Part shown: in pieces, positions 47,369-59,289 of the stretch | How positions within the stretch are numbered: the first letter of the stretch is position 1 | Layout of the letters: every line of letters begins with the position of its first letter | Source: Antedon mediterranea | Lineage: Eukaryota; Echinodermata; Crinoidea; Comatulida; Antedonidae | DNA: 64,000 nt | Direction of reading: 5' to 3' | NCBI RefSeq assembly: GCF_964355755.1 | Contig: NC_092678.1 | Coordinates: 18,264,922-18,328,921, forward strand | The notes under the pieces: model-generated | Seen by the model: the letters and a program-made list of their open reading frames with translations, nothing else | Told to the model about the DNA's origin: nothing | Databases searched by the model: none | Position numbers and translations under genes: made by a program

Positions 47369-48364
47369 ACATATGTCCTGTCCACATATAAACCTAGGCA
47401 ATATGTAAGGACGTTATTTTTAGATTTTTCTTCGGCTTTCAATTCAATGAAACCAAACATACTTCTTGATAAATTAGTTAGTATGAATGTTAATCCTTTT
47501 GTTTGTCTATGGATCAGAGATTTCTTGAAAAACAGAACCCAGCGTGTTAGAATTGATAATGTTTTGTCTGATATCATTGTTTCAAACACCGGTGCCCCAC
47601 AGGGATGCGTGTTATCTCCATTGTTGTTCACATTATATACAAGTGACCTTAGAAGTGAATCATGTCAAATAGTTAAATTTGCTGATGACACCTGTATCAC
47701 AGGCTTAATTGTAAACAATGATGAGAGCACGTATAGAACTGAAGTTAATTATATAATTAACTGTTGTGATATGAACTGTCTAAGTATTAATGTAAATAAA
47801 ACAAAGGAAATTGTGTTTGACTTTCGTAAAATTAAGAGGCAACTTATACCTTTAAATATCAAAGATAATGATGTCCGCACAACTAGTGAACATAAATATT
47901 TAGGAGTATGGATAGATGAAAAACTGTCATGGAACGCCAACACTGCCAAAGTCTATGCGAAGGCAAACCAAAGATTGTACTTCTTAAGGAAATTAAGAAA
48001 CTTTAATATTGGCAGAGATGCGCTGTCTCTATTCCATCAGGCTATGATACAGTCCATATTAACATTTTGCTGTATTGTATGGCTAAATAGTTTATCTAAG
48101 TATAACTCAAATAAATTACAGAGAATAATAAAAATGGCTAAGAAGGTAATAGGTGAAAACGTCCCATCTATCCATGATATATGCGATAAGGTTATGGAGA
48201 AAAAACTAAAATGTATAATTAACGACCAGTCTCATCCTCTTTTTAACTTTATAAAATTCAGTAGATCCGGAAGGATGATTCCTTCAATTAAGAAGACTGA
48301 GCGTCATAATAAATCATTTCTTCCGTGTGCAATCAGGCAATACAACAAGCAATTTAAAAGATAA
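47369..48364 (+). CDS. Non-LTR retrotransposon RT, 5'-truncated, with intact carboxy end
   Basis: The frame is open for 331 codons before the TAA at 48362-48364. Motif A is LFLDFSSAFNSM (residues 16-27), followed by CLWIRDFLKNRTQRV, GAPQGCVLSPLLF (about 75-87), the catalytic FADD (104-107), KYLGVWID and the tail HNKSFLPCAIRQYN. The amino-terminal endonuclease and fingers are missing. A stretch at 47053-47120 (FTEVEILDVIQTMQN) may be an upstream piece in another frame. The motifs resemble Rex1/CR1-like elements. The first ATG is at 47447, but the conserved motif starts upstream, so that ATG is not the real start. Confidence 0.92.
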   Translation, partial: TYVLSTYKPRQYVRTLFLDFSSAFNSMKPNILLDKLVSMNVNPFVCLWIRDFLKNRTQRVRIDNVLSDIIVSNTGAPQGCVLSPLLFTLYTSDLRSESCQIVKFADDTCITGLIVNNDESTYRTEVNYIINCCDMNCLSINVNKTKEIVFDFRKIKRQLIPLNIKDNDVRTTSEHKYLGVWIDEKLSWNANTAKVYAKANQRLYFLRKLRNFNIGRDALSLFHQAMIQSILTFCCIVWLNSLSKYNSNKLQRIIKMAKKVIGENVPSIHDICDKVMEKKLKCIINDQSHPLFNFIKFSRSGRMIPSIKKTERHNKSFLPCAIRQYNKQFKR

Positions 48365-48581
48365 CTTGAGACGTTTTATATTTTATTCTTTATATAGTAT
48401 TTTAATATTTATACTGTTCATAATGTTTTATACATAGCATATTTTCTTATATATTATCTTATCCATTGTATAGTATTGTATGTTTTTAACTGTTGTTATT
48501 TTTATTGTAATTTGAACCTTGGAAGGCAAATTTCATTTACTGTGTATTTGACAATAAATTTTAACTTGAACTTGAACTTGA
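48365..48581 (+). mobile_element. 3' end of the retrotransposon with TTGAAC tail
   Basis: The AT-rich 3' untranslated part ends with TTAACTTGAACTTGAACTTG (48561-48580). Short tandem tails of this sort mark the 3' ends of CR1/L2/Rex1-type elements that prime on repeats and not on poly-A. Confidence 0.8.
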
Positions 48582-48835
48582 TATGCTTTTGCTGCATGTA
48601 ATAAATCATTTTTTTTTATCGTCCATGCGATTCAACGTAGGCATGTCACACCATTGTGATTAAACTCAATATACACACCTAAACAGAGAGATCAAGGGTC
48701 AATCGACAGTTATATAGAGGTGAATCTACTGACCGGAAACCTAGTTTTTTGGGTTATATACTGTAAGCGCACCAATGACAACCAGTTGAGTTGTGTTAAG
48801 CTGCATCGCACCAAGATTGAAACAACAGAGAGAAA

Positions 48836-49051
48836 TTACAAAGAAAAAAGATAGGTTTTTAAGAGTGGTTTGAAAACTATGATATAGAATGAATTTTTAA
48901 TAGGATCAGGAAGATTGTTCCACAGTTTAGGAGCTACAACTGCAAAGGCTCGATCACCATAGGTCTTAAGGCGGCTGGGTGGAACAAAAAGTGCAGATGG
49001 ATTAGTGGTCGACCTAAGAGATCTTTTGCAAACAATTCTAGGCTGGAAATA
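48836..49051 (-). pseudogene. Non-LTR retrotransposon RT tail
   Basis: On the minus strand 71 codons end in a stop at 48836-48838. They read PPSRLKTYGDRAFAVVAPKL then WNNLPDPIK and FKPLLKTYLFSL, the usual carboxy end of CR1/L2-like ORF2 proteins. No catalytic region was found beyond 49051. The frame has no stop, so decay is mild. It lies close to the plus-strand element ending at 48581 but in opposite orientation, so it is a separate insertion. Confidence 0.85.
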
Positions 49052-50539
49052 GAAGCCTGTCGTTGGCGCACAGGTCAGCCCAGGGTGTGAAACATTGGCA
49101 CTTATTCATTCCGTCAGTCAGTGTAACAGGATAAAAATACATTTTCCAACAGGATATTTTTTTGTGGTTTTCTTATGGGGACTATAAGACTAGACTTGGT
49201 CATGGTACGGAACCAAGAACTGAAATTTTATTTCCAGCCTAGAATTATTGACGGTTATTAGTTCCTTGTTTTGTTTATTTTTCTTTTGAAATACCATCAT
49301 CATCAAATAAAAATATCCGTTTCTTAAAGTTCAAACTACTATTTACAGTAACAGATTGTTTGTAATAATTTTTTTTTTACATGAGCGTGAGTGTTTCCTT
49401 GCTTCCTTTCCATACCATTTTCCTAGTGACGGATCCAGGATTTAGAGTTTACTGAAGGGGCCCACAAAGTGTTTTTTTGGCTAATCCAAATTTTAAATTA
49501 TAATATCTATATATTTAATAATTTCCTGGATTTATGAAGTGCCTAATGTTATTGTGAAACCTCTAAAAGCTCTGTACAAGACATTGAGAAAAAAAAGAAA
49601 TCTAACTCAAACTGGAGTATGAGGTTCTCATTGCTAACCAGGGTTCGGTCTAAAATTGAACCATGATCAGCACCAGAGTGTGTCTGGCATCCCGGACTTA
49701 TGCACCAAAAGGTAAATTTCCCTTTCATGTGTGAATTTAGCATTAAAACATTTTTATTTTAAAATATATTTTCAATATCTTTATATTCCACAACAAGAAT
49801 AGCATTATTAAAGAAAAGAAAGCAAAAAACCTAATTAGAACTACACCCCTGTGGCCGTATATCCACACATTCACAACAAAATTAAGACACATCTGCTACC
49901 TAAGTGAATACAATTTAAGGGAAATACTTAAATATTTATTGAGTTAAGTGAAATACTTAATATTTGAGGGAAAAATCTAACTTAAGTGTGATTGGTGAAT
50001 ACGGCCACTCGTCCCCAGCCTAAATTGCTCTCTCCACTTCCTAATAATGGCTGTGGTCTGGCTGAGTCCTGTTAGGTTTTGACAAAATTTAAATATTTTA
50101 AAAACATGCCCTGTGTAGCTCTCATTCTCTCATTTTCTGTGTGCTTTAATGTATAATAATATAATAATGTGTATCATTAAACACTGTTTTGAATGATTAC
50201 ATTTAGCTGTACATGTGATATCAATTATCCTTATTATTTCAATTATTGTAACTAATTTACAAGTTATTATAACTCCCAAACCGTTATGATGAGACATTTG
50301 AAAAATGTTGTGTTTAATACCATATTTGGAAATGATTTTGTTATATATCGCTTTTTGTTAAACTTGTCGTTTTAGTTTTCCTACTTTTTTATTTTTACTT
50401 AGTTTTACTTTGTCTACAATTCTTCCTCATTTTGCAATGAACACTCATATGATTCAATGTTAACCTAGCATACTGCATTGAGGGAAATTGATCAATACAT
50501 GCAAAAATTACTTTTCAAAAGTGCAGGAACATTCAAAGA
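49052..50539. other. Spacer with a single hAT-like end and a weak coding-like stretch
   Basis: TAGTGACGGATCCAGGATTT at 49424-49443 resembles one hAT terminus, but I find no partner. 50474-50545 reads ALREIDQYMQKLLFKSAGTF then KEELN and stop in one frame. It has no donor and runs into the SINE tail, so it may be the remnant of a disrupted exon or chance. Confidence 0.35.
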
Positions 50540-50852
50540 AGAATTGAATTGAAATTTATATTTATACTGGGTAACCTCTTCAGTCAAAGACTGGTCTCCC
50601 AGAGGGCCCAGTTGGTGATCAGTGGCTGTGATGTACTAATACACCGGGGTAACCCCTACTCGTCTCGAAAGATGTACTAGGTTCTTTAAAGTGCACACGA
50701 GCTAGATGTGTACACTGTACCTACGGTTTATCCGAGAAGACTCGTTCTACCACCAGAACCATGGAGTGAGTGAGCCTTGAACCCCTGCCGATGTTATGGC
50801 TACGTAATTACTGTTCCACTGTCTTAACCGCTCGGCCACTCACTCACTCAGT
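50540..50852 (-). mobile_element. Leu/Ser-tRNA-derived SINE, full length
   Basis: The minus-strand head is GTGGCCGAGCGGTTAAGACA (A box) followed by GGGGTTCAAGGCTC (B box), like a class II tRNA. The body has ACGAGTCTTCTCGGATAAAC, AAAGAACCTAGTACATCTTT and GGGCCCTCTGGGAGACCAGT, and it ends in a TTCAATTCAATTC tail. This copy serves as reference for the pieces at 3568, 28143, 34495 and 60386. Confidence 0.85.
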
Positions 50853-52472
50853 AGTTTCATAACTCAAAAAATTACAACATTTATTTGTATTTATTTAAAA
50901 AATGTTTATTTTCGTCATTCATCCTGTTTGTAACGTATTCATGTAACAAGTGTAGGCGTACCTGTACCCTCGTTCTTTCTTATACCGTGCTGCACCCATA
51001 CTCCAAGTTTGAAGATTGTGTGACCTCTAGTCTATAATAAAGCCGGACAGACATCAAGAGATTTGGTATTATTATAATAATCTTCTAATAAAAGACCAGA
51101 CCTGTAAAAACAATCATATCTTAAAAGAAATTCTTTATAAAATTAGAATTAAATAGTAAAAAATAAAACCATTAAAAATTACACATTTAAAGACTTTGAT
51201 TTGTTTTGTGAATGGATTTGTTACTTGGAAAGCGAATTCACCTTTTACAATCAATTGCGTGTTACAGTACCTCCCACACATCAAACATCTGAATTATTAT
51301 TTATTGTTCTGAATTTATTGTTTGTGACCCTTATTACACCTACATTATTGTTTGTATGATTATAACACCTACATATTGTTGTCGTTGAAGATATTTATAA
51401 TAAATGTTACATGTTTATTTGAAATAATTAATTCAATTTCAGTGTAATTGTTTTCATGTGACAATGATTTTAATCAGAACTTCTCTGGCGACGCGAGTCT
51501 GTTTACTGACAGGTTTCACTTCTACGCACACTGTCTATTTAATACAGTCTAGTTTATTTGCCCTTGATGGCCGCAATTCAGAGTATATTTGTTTTCACGT
51601 GATCTTAAGCTTCAAACTTCCAAAAGTGATTACCGTATCTGAGGGGGGGAAAAGTGAATATTTGAGGGGGCTGAAACCGACACTTAAGGTAACCACTAAC
51701 TAGATGTCTGAAAGAGAAGGCCTTGAGTTTAGACTTTAGACCAATAACTCTACAATCTGAAATATCCTTAAGGTAGGCATATGTCGACCTAGATCTGAAA
51801 GCTACTTAATTCAATTTAACTCCTTTGAATGGACTTTTGCGCAACTGAACGGGAATGAAAGCGTTTTATGTCGGCAATGGACCTGACTGCAATAGTCGTG
51901 GTATCCATACCCTGCACGTGACACAATTCTTCGTTGAATTGGAATTCGTTGTGCAACAGTACCAATTTTATTTAAATATGTATACAAAGAAATACACGAA
52001 ATTAAGTCTTTTCCAACAAATTTAAAAAGGAAGCAAAAATGTCTGTAAATAATGTAGTTTTTGTGAAATATAGGCCAATTGTGTATTGAAATAAAGTCAT
52101 GTCATGTAAAAAGCAGATTATTTTTTATACTTATAGTGTTTATATTTTGGCAATTGAATTGTTATTTAAAAGATTCACAAAATAACTTTTGTTTTTTGTT
52201 TCTTTTTGTCAATTTTTTGGTCACATTTTTATAGTTTTTTTTACTGATATTAAAAAGCTTAGTCTCGGAGCCAAGGAATTTGGATTTTTTAACAAATAAG
52301 TTTATTGTTAGCTGTTTTCTTGTATATGTTATGGATATACGTGACATTCTTGCAGTATTAAAATATAAAACAAACAATCCTACTATAACAAGCGAATATT
52401 AGAATTTTTTTCTAAAAAAAGCTGAAAATCCTTTGAAGGTTTTTAAATATAAATAAAATATTTTAGTCAAAC
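50853..52472. other. Spacer, one open stretch of doubtful meaning
   Basis: 51443-51703 is open after an acceptor-like CAATTTCAG and contains AAG/GTAACC as a possible donor. Its phase (0) does not fit exons A-C, and the G-run near 51650 is not typical of coding sequence. Otherwise AT-rich. Confidence 0.35.
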
Positions 52473-52740
52473 TTAAGCTCTGTCTACACTATAATATAAT
52501 AATATATTGGCACTGCACGTTTTTATCAGTGGCACACTTTAAAAATATAACAATAAAAAAAATAAGAAAAACAAAATGTACATTCCTACAGTACTGAATA
52601 ACAAAAGACTACCAACATCACACCAAACTTTATGTGACAAAAATGTGTGATGTGCCCAAATATGGTAGTGATGCGCGCTTAAATATGGTAGTGATATGAC
52701 ATCATCATGTCCATATATGGTCACATCACATTAAAGAGAC
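52473..52740. mobile_element. Composite TCTGTCTACACTATC MITE copy
   Basis: The left end TTAAGCTCTGTCTACACTAT is followed by a block shared with 42165-42300 (TTGGCACTGCAC, ATCAGTGGCAC). Normal family sequence then resumes at about 52620 (CACCAAACTTTATGTGACAA, GTGATATGACATCATCATG). The right terminus is degraded. Confidence 0.65.
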
Positions 52741-53114
52741 AAAGCCATTCTTCTTTTAGGAATTAAAGCCATTGTCAATACTGTATAAAGGACAAAATGT
52801 TTCTACTGCAGTTACTGAAGTAAATACATGTTGTTTAATCACCTTTAGTAACCTTTGAGTGAGTGCCTTCATATACATTTAAACAAGCTAAAATCATTAC
52901 TTATTTCTTCAAACGAAAGTGTTTGTTCTTCAGTTTTTGGAAGATTATATTGACAAATACACATTTTTAGCAGGCATAAATAACAAGTAAAATATCAAAT
53001 ATCATTGAAATTGTCTTCCCCCTTTTTCCATAATTTTAGCAAACGTACAATATGTAAAAAATCTTTATTCAATACACAATGAAATTGTACTCTGGAATGA
53101 AAAATTATTATTAA

Positions 53115-53545
53115 TGACTTTCAAGTGTTTAAAAGGGTGAGCTCCTCCATATTTGACCTCAAAATTGACTTTTAATAACACTACCCATTCTAAAGGCAAA
53201 GCCAAAGCCATAACAATTTAGTTGTCCCCACCTGGAACATTTGTCAAGGCAAAAAACCCTTTACTTATCGTTCATCTAAAAGCTGGAATGAACTTCCAAA
53301 TGAATTAAAAATTAACTTTAAAGATTTTTAAATAACTTCATTCAAAATACAATTAGTACTCAACATTTTTAACTGAATTTGTTGTTTTCTAAAATTGATT
53401 GCTATTTTTAATGTATATTTCAATAACTCTTTGTCTTTATTTTATTATGCTTGTTATATTTTCAATTACTGTACTACTTTGGAATCAGTGCACTAGTACT
53501 GAAAGTGCCTGCTGAATAAAGAAAGAAAGAATGAATAAATAAATA
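53115..53545 (+). pseudogene. Decayed non-LTR retrotransposon 3' end
   Basis: In frame it reads MTFKCLKG, stop, APPYLTSKLTFNNTTHSKG, then after a break FTYRSSKSWNELPNELK and stop. Both blocks are hallmarks of the CR1/L2 ORF2 carboxy end (KCLNG-APPYL and WN-LP). At least one in-frame stop and one disruption make it non-functional. The 3' end has GTGCCTGCTGAATAAAG followed by AATAAATAAATAAAT, a short-repeat tail. It differs from the 47-kb and 48.8-kb elements. Confidence 0.8.
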
Positions 53546-53659
53546 AATTAAATAATCACTGTTTGGAACAGTTTATCAAAATGAGTCATATGTGTGTATA
53601 TAGTGTTAATACCACAATAACCTAAATACAAATTAATTATGGTAAAACCTACCTTTGTT

Positions 53660-54040
53660 TAACAATTCAAGTTTAATAACCTTATAGAAAATAATCTCTG
53701 TGAAAAAAAAACCACTTTGATGTACCCCTATTTGTATAATAGATCAGTCTAAAACTTTAGTGTAGTCTGTTTGGCTGTAAATAGCATTGTCTAATGTCTA
53801 AAGTTTAATAACCTATAGAAACTAATCCCCCAAGAAACATTATATCCCTATTGGTATAATAGATCAGTCTAAAACTTTTCAGTGATCTGAAGTTTGATAA
53901 CCATAGATAATAATCCTTCCAGATACTTTTTACATCCCTGTTTTTTATAATAGATCAGTCCAAAACTTTCCAGTAATCTGTTTGGCTGTAAAAGTGGCAT
54001 TGTCTAGTGTGTGAAGTTTCACTGTTATAGTTGTAATTGG
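53660..54040 (+). repeat. Degenerate direct repeat, about 90-130-bp units
   Basis: Three units share AAGTTTAATAACC(T)ATAGA, ACATCCCTRTTKGTATAATA and GATCAGTCTAAAACTTT, and two also share CTGTTTGGCTGTAAA. Units start near 53668, 53800 and 53889, with a last partial one near 54015. Confidence 0.75.
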
Positions 54041-54430
54041 ATAGCAAGGTTTTAATCAACATTGTTAGCTTGTCAGGTTAACAGCCCATCTGCCTTGTAT
54101 AAGGACACTGCTGCTCATCTCCAGTAGGCCTATAGTTCAAGACTTATCAGTAATAGCTCACTTTATCTATGCTACACAAATATTCCGGTTCTGTAGGCAG
54201 TTTGGTTACAGCATTTCTTTAGTTCACTGTGCGCACATTTTCCACTTTTTACTGTATTTAACTTTACCAGTTAGCAGAGATCACAATTACTTTGCATCTT
54301 TTTAGGCAACACAGATTATTGCTGTGCTACATTGAAAGACATTCAGCCGTACAGTACTTCTTATCTTTGTTCTATATTTGGAATCGACAAAACACATTTT
54401 AAAATTTGGATTTGGTACTAGCAGAACATT

Positions 54431-54450
54431 ATGTCGACGACACTAACTTT
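54431..54450 (+). other. Possible first coding micro-exon (weak)
   Basis: ATGTCGACGACACTAACTTT is followed at once by a consensus donor GTGAGT. No TATA-like or other promoter signal supports a start here, and its end phase (two bases over) does not match exon C. Recorded because the donor is strong. Confidence 0.12.
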
Positions 54451-55589
54451 GTGAGTAGTTTGTAATATTTTTTTTATCTATAAATAAATGTTAATTTATA
54501 TTGGTAAATTAAAAATGTTATTAGTTTATGTGAATTATGGTATAAACTTTAATTTCACTGTTAACACATTTAAATTTAAAACATATTTTATACAGGTATT
54601 CATATTAATCTGTGTTTTTTAGTTGATCATTTTTTTTATGTAGGGGCCTATTCTATTAGCATTATATTTTAATTTACAATAAAATGCTGGGAAAGTGCAG
54701 CTTGATTAAGAAAGAAATTATGTAGAAAATTGAATTGAATTATGTCTTATTCAATGTTAAATTTTTAACAAAATGTCATTTTAATTATTGATGTTTCCTT
54801 TTGTTATGTTCCAATGTCTTCTGGTACTGAGGTGTGAAGACTTCCTTTATTAGTATCCCATAATTCCCAGAGGTAATACCTTTGAAACTTTCCTTCCTGG
54901 CTCAAATGTGTATCTAATTTTTCAGTCCCTCTCATTATGATTCTGTCGACAAGCGGTTCTGTCCTTTTCATGACCTGGGGTTAAATAGTCTGCAAATGTG
55001 TATGGTTTTAAGAAAAAAAATGCATGGACTTCAGTCAGGAAAAATAAGGTTCTTCAGGATCTCAGCTGCTTTGTGCTTACTCAAATGTCGGCCTACAGTT
55101 GGCACCCACCTGGTTAAACTACCGGTTTATTTATGAATAGATAGTGCAGTTAGGGCAAACCAATTTGTCCGTAGAGGAATTGGTTAAACACGGTATATCC
55201 GACCGGACAAGTTACCTGATTCTTAGTTTGTTGAATTCCATTTTGTTGAACCTGTTTTTCAGAATCTGTCATAGTTGTTTAAACCTCTTGCATTAGCCAC
55301 AGTTGATTATAATTTTTTGTATTGTTTAAACCTCTGGCATCAGCCACGGTTGATTTTTTTTTCCGTTTACCGTCCAAAAATTTAACTGGCTATTAAGGGT
55401 TTCAAGAATAAAACCAGTCAAAAAATTATCGCAACCTGAAAAATAATTTAAGCAATTTAAGCTCTTTGCACCTGATACATGCTGCTGGTACCAGATATCC
55501 AGAACTTGGTCAAACTTGTTCAACCATTCACAAAAACCACTGGATAACACATTTAAATATCTGCAGAAAAGTAGCATAACTTTCATAGA
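54451..55589. other. Spacer, nothing recognised
   Basis: AT-rich sequence without inverted ends, array or motif-bearing frame. Confidence 0.4.
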
Positions 55590-55765
55590 ATTGTCATAAA
55601 ATCCTTTGTTTGAAATAAGAAATTTACTACACACAGTCCAAAAGAACCGGTGTGTACCCTTTCATAATTTACCAGACCACCTCCAGCCCCGGCAAAATTC
55701 AGACGAACAGCCATTAAAACACGCTAAATTATGATTAATGACAATCCGGGGACGTCCCCAGAACA
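55590..55765 (+). repeat. Diverged direct repeat, copy 1
   Basis: It shares GTCATAAAATCCTTT, a GTGTGTACCC-like block, ATAATTTACAG, CAGCCATTAAAAC and GATTAATGACAATCC / GACGTCCC in the same order with 56828-56990. Similarity is modest. Unidentified family. Confidence 0.6.
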
Positions 55766-56410
55766 TCGGGTTTCGGAAACGTATACCCTTATAAATGAAA
55801 GTGTAAGTGGCTACTGTACATGTGTAGGATCTGCTGTTGAGACTGACATGCTTTTCAAACTGTCAGGCTTCAATCATACTAGCTTATTCCCCCTGGAGGC
55901 AAAGTACAACTTGTTAGCCTAACCCCAGTCCTTACATCTGTTATGTTCTGTTTGTCTAGCCTCCAAGCACTCCCTGTGTGTATTGACCAACAAACCTAAT
56001 CATAACAGCCAGCCAGAACTTATTGATAAACTTAAACTTATAAAAATAATCTTTTGTTGTGGTTAGGTTGTATATGTGTTTTAATAATGTATCTTTAGCT
56101 GTGACAGGAAGGAAACTTAAATATAAACTTAAAGATAAACAATAAACCACAATATTGAAGATGATTGTATTTTATAGCCAATAAACTTTAGGCAACTTTG
56201 GTTTTCAATAGTAGAATCTGTTCATGTATTAAAATGCTGAATTAGCATTAGTTTTTATACATGAATCTCTAGCCTTTGATTGCATTCCTGCTAAATCATT
56301 GTAAACTTGTGACACACACAGGTAGTTTATCTGAGGTCAGTGCAGCAGTCATCATTACCATCTAAACTGTATCTGCATTGACCAATTAAATGGTGTTCCA
56401 ATAAGTAATC
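55766..56410. other. Spacer, nothing firm
   Basis: No recognised gene, array or terminal repeat. Confidence 0.4.
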
Positions 56411-56413
56411 TAT

Positions 56414-56575
56414 TAGGGTACTTTCACACAAACGGCATAAGAATGGCGTGGCTTACGCAAGCGGTAAGGTAATCCACGGATTAAAATGCTGAGGTGTTCA
56501 CACGTACGGCGTTCGTTATACTAATGAAACGCTACGTACACCACGGCTTCCGCCATACGTGTGAACAGGCTGTTA
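56414..56575. mobile_element. Foldback remnant with GTGTTCACACGTACGGCG arms
   Basis: TGTTCACACGTACGGCG (56495-56511) faces CGCCATACGTGTGAACA (56551-56567). The left part TTAGGGTACTTTCACACAAA and AATCCACGGATTAAAA recalls the 45.2-kb MITE family, so it may be a relative. Ends are not sharply defined. Confidence 0.5.
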
Positions 56576-56607
56576 GATGATTTTAACCATTTATCTGGGA
56601 ACGTCCA

Positions 56608-56755
56608 TTGGGCAGATCCGGGATTTTTCAGGAGGGGGCGCTAACATGTAATTAGTAAAAAATAGATATCAAAAATTAGTTTATAAATTCATTGTAGCTG
56701 TGAAAAGAGGGGAACATTCTCTCCAAGTGTAATCCCTGGATTCGCCCCTACGCCC
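56608..56755. mobile_element. Possible decayed hAT-like element
   Basis: GGCAGATCCGGGATTTTTCA on the left and, inverted, GGGGCGAATCCAGGGATTAC on the right are imperfect partners. There is no clean duplication. Weak call. Confidence 0.35.
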
Positions 56756-56827
56756 TTTAACAATTTTTTTGTTGACACTATAAACAATTTTTGCATGAAA
56801 GTGTTAAGCATAGTACTGATCAGTATT

Positions 56828-56990
56828 GTCATAAAATCCTTTCACACTAAATGGTCCCAATGGACTGATATACCCCAATAATTTACAGGGTCAAGTCCCA
56901 CTAAATCCAGATGTGTGGCCATTAAAAACTTGTTAAGAAATGATTAATATGACGACGTCCCAGGAACGTTTTGTAAGCATACGAAAAAAT
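56828..56990 (+). repeat. Diverged direct repeat, copy 2
   Basis: Partner of 55590-55765, with TCATAAAATCCTTTCACAC, CCCCAATAATTTACAGGGTC, TGGCCATTAAAAACTTG and GACGTCCCAGGAACG. Confidence 0.6.
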
Positions 56991-57470
56991 GCGATCCCGG
57001 AGACTTACCATTGACTCTGCTTAAATCTGTCATTAAAATGTATGTTAAATTCAGACAAGTTCTTAATTTGTCATGGTAGTGTACAGTACTTCCATATAAA
57101 ATGAATGTATCTCCAGTGACATGATTTTTAGAATTGCTAAAATAATAAATGTGATATGTTACATGTTTGTGGTGAGTTATTTCTAGAATTACTGGAGGCT
57201 GTGGCCTTTTCTTAAAGCCATGTGCCTTAAAATAACATTAGTTTAGGACACAGAGTTCATGTTGTAATTTTTTTTTAGAATCGGGGCTACTTTTTTGTAC
57301 GCTAGAAAACTTTGCTAGTTACACATTATCTGACTAGCAAAATGAGCAACCAAACATTTTTTTTAATTAATTGATTTTACAAAATGTTGAATTGACAGTA
57401 ATTGGCAGATCAAGCAACTAGTAAACTAGTGTTGGACATTTGACTACTGATCGTGAGATTGAGCTTCCAA

Positions 57471-57804
57471 TATTTTCATAAATTAAATACAATATTAATC
57501 AGATAATTGTCCGTGTGCTAATTATGTTTGAAATTATTTTTTTTTACTGTAGTATAAAGTAGTCAGAACAAATCAGTATATTTTGAAAGTAACATTATAT
57601 AAATAAAAATATAACAAAAAACAACTTTACAATGTAAACAGTAATGCGTTTTTCATGAATGTACATAGTTTTATCTGCTTAGACCTAATGATCAAAGTGT
57701 TTTAAACGCAATTAAAGGCATTGGAATGTTGATCATTGTGTCTGAACACTTTTAACGCCATGGATTACTGTACGCCTTGAAACTCTGTGAGTCTGAACAT
57801 ACCC
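57471..57804. mobile_element. Right-hand part of the GGGTATGTTCAGACTCA MITE
   Basis: Aligned with 45534-45879: TTTCATAAATTAAATACAAT, AATCAGATAATTGTCC, AACATTATATAAATAAAAAT, GGCATTGGAATGTTGATC and the end GAGTCTGAACATACCC. The left half is absent, so this copy is truncated. Confidence 0.8.
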
Positions 57805-58985
57805 AAAGTCAAAATGTTATTTTTCTTGTTCTTTGTACATAAACACTGGGCTTAGAGAGTTGGCTCTGGTTAGTGATTCTACAAAGGGGCTTTGTACTGT
57901 ATGTTAATTAGTTTAAATGACTACTAGTCATTTCTAATTGAAAGTAATGACAAGACCACATGATTCATAATGCTTCTACATTTTACTGAATAGGTGCATT
58001 GGTTTTTAGTGAAGAATGGATGTAGTCTCTGTACTGAATTTCTAAAGAATGGATCATGTACACAATATCGATGTTCGCCTCACAAACAACTTACAGAGAA
58101 AAAAAAATTAAAATTAAAAAGTATCCCTTATCGATTAACTATGCTCTATATGATTTAAATTTGCACAAAAAACAATTTTAAAAAGGTTATTGATTGATTA
58201 CTAATTATATTAGAAAAGAAAGCTAGTTTGAAATAGTAATACTTTATTATTAAATTTACCATGTTTCTGCTGCATATCCACCACATTCTTGCTATTCAAA
58301 TGCTCCCAATCAATACTTTTTTTAATGAATAGGTGCTCATCAATGAAAGTGTTAACAACGTTACCCAAAATGTAATGCCATCAGGCTATCAAACTTTGAA
58401 GATGCTACAGTACAGATCAATAAAATAACCATTATTTTGAAGATAATTTTATTCACTGACATCGGCTTTTTATCAGCAGAAACCAACCAAGAGTTGTATA
58501 CTATCTAGTAAGTAGTAGTAAGAGTATGACCACCAATATTGTTGGTAATATAGTATAACGGCCTTCTTTAAGGTACACCCCTTTGCCTCCATTTGTAAAA
58601 CAAATGGAGGCAAATGTGTGTTTTAACACTACAACCAACCCCCGTATTCTGTACCACTATACAATATGTGTCCTAATAATTGGGTTTCAATTGACAGTTT
58701 TGAAATGAGTATAGGATCAGATACACTGTGGTTGTGTGGTTACTTTTCCTATGTTGTAATTTTATTTAACTTTCAATGTAAGAAAGTCATTGAACTATTT
58801 TCAGTATAATGATGGTAGTTAATGAATGAGTGATGTATCATTAAGATCAGGGAGACTGTGGTTGAAATTGTATCCATTTGTAGAACCTTGACTTTAAGAT
58901 GAACTGACTGTTTTGGGTTACTGTATCCAATGATAGACACATGTCAATTTGATGTCATCACCTATTTTATAATGTGTTAGATTAA
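57805..58985. other. Spacer, nothing recognised
   Basis: AT-rich. A short inverted pair (TTTGCCTCCATTTGT, 58580-58594, against ACAAATGGAGGCAAA, 58601-58615) is a local hairpin. No gene was seen. Confidence 0.5.
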
Positions 58986-59123
58986 TGCTCTGTCTACACT
59001 ATCAAACTTATGTGACAAAAAAATGTGATGTGCCCATATATGGACACGATGTTGTCATATCACTACCATATTTGGGCACATCACACTATTTTTGTCAAAA
59101 TAGTTTGATAGTGTAGACAGAGC
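58986..59123. mobile_element. TCTGTCTACACTATC MITE, complete copy
   Basis: GCTCTGTCTACACTATCAAA on the left is exactly mirrored at the right (GATAGTGTAGACAGAGC). The middle has GTGATGTGCCCATATATGGA and TATCACTACCATATTTGGGC. The best-preserved member here. Confidence 0.9.
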
Positions 59124-59124
59124 T

Positions 59125-59280
59125 TAAAGCTTAGTCTACACTATCAAACTTTATTTGACAAACATTTTTTCCATATATGGACATGATAATGTCATATCAC
59201 TACCATATTTGGGCATATTACTACTGTACTATATTTACACACACTTTTTTCTCGAACTAGTTTATAGTGTAACCAGAGCT
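59125..59280. mobile_element. TCTGTCTACACTATC MITE, adjacent diverged copy
   Basis: It starts TAAAGCTTAGTCTACACTAT directly after the previous copy and ends GTTTATAGTGTAACCAGAGC. Head-to-tail neighbours of the same family suggest insertion next to a pre-existing copy. Confidence 0.8.
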
Positions 59281-59289
59281 TTATAAGAA

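Noticed and set aside
49424-49443. A hAT element end
   Set aside because: Only one end is visible and no partner with an 8-bp duplication was found.
51443-51703. An 86-codon open stretch after CAATTTCAG
   Set aside because: Phase does not match the other candidates, composition is mixed, and it contains G-runs; probably chance.
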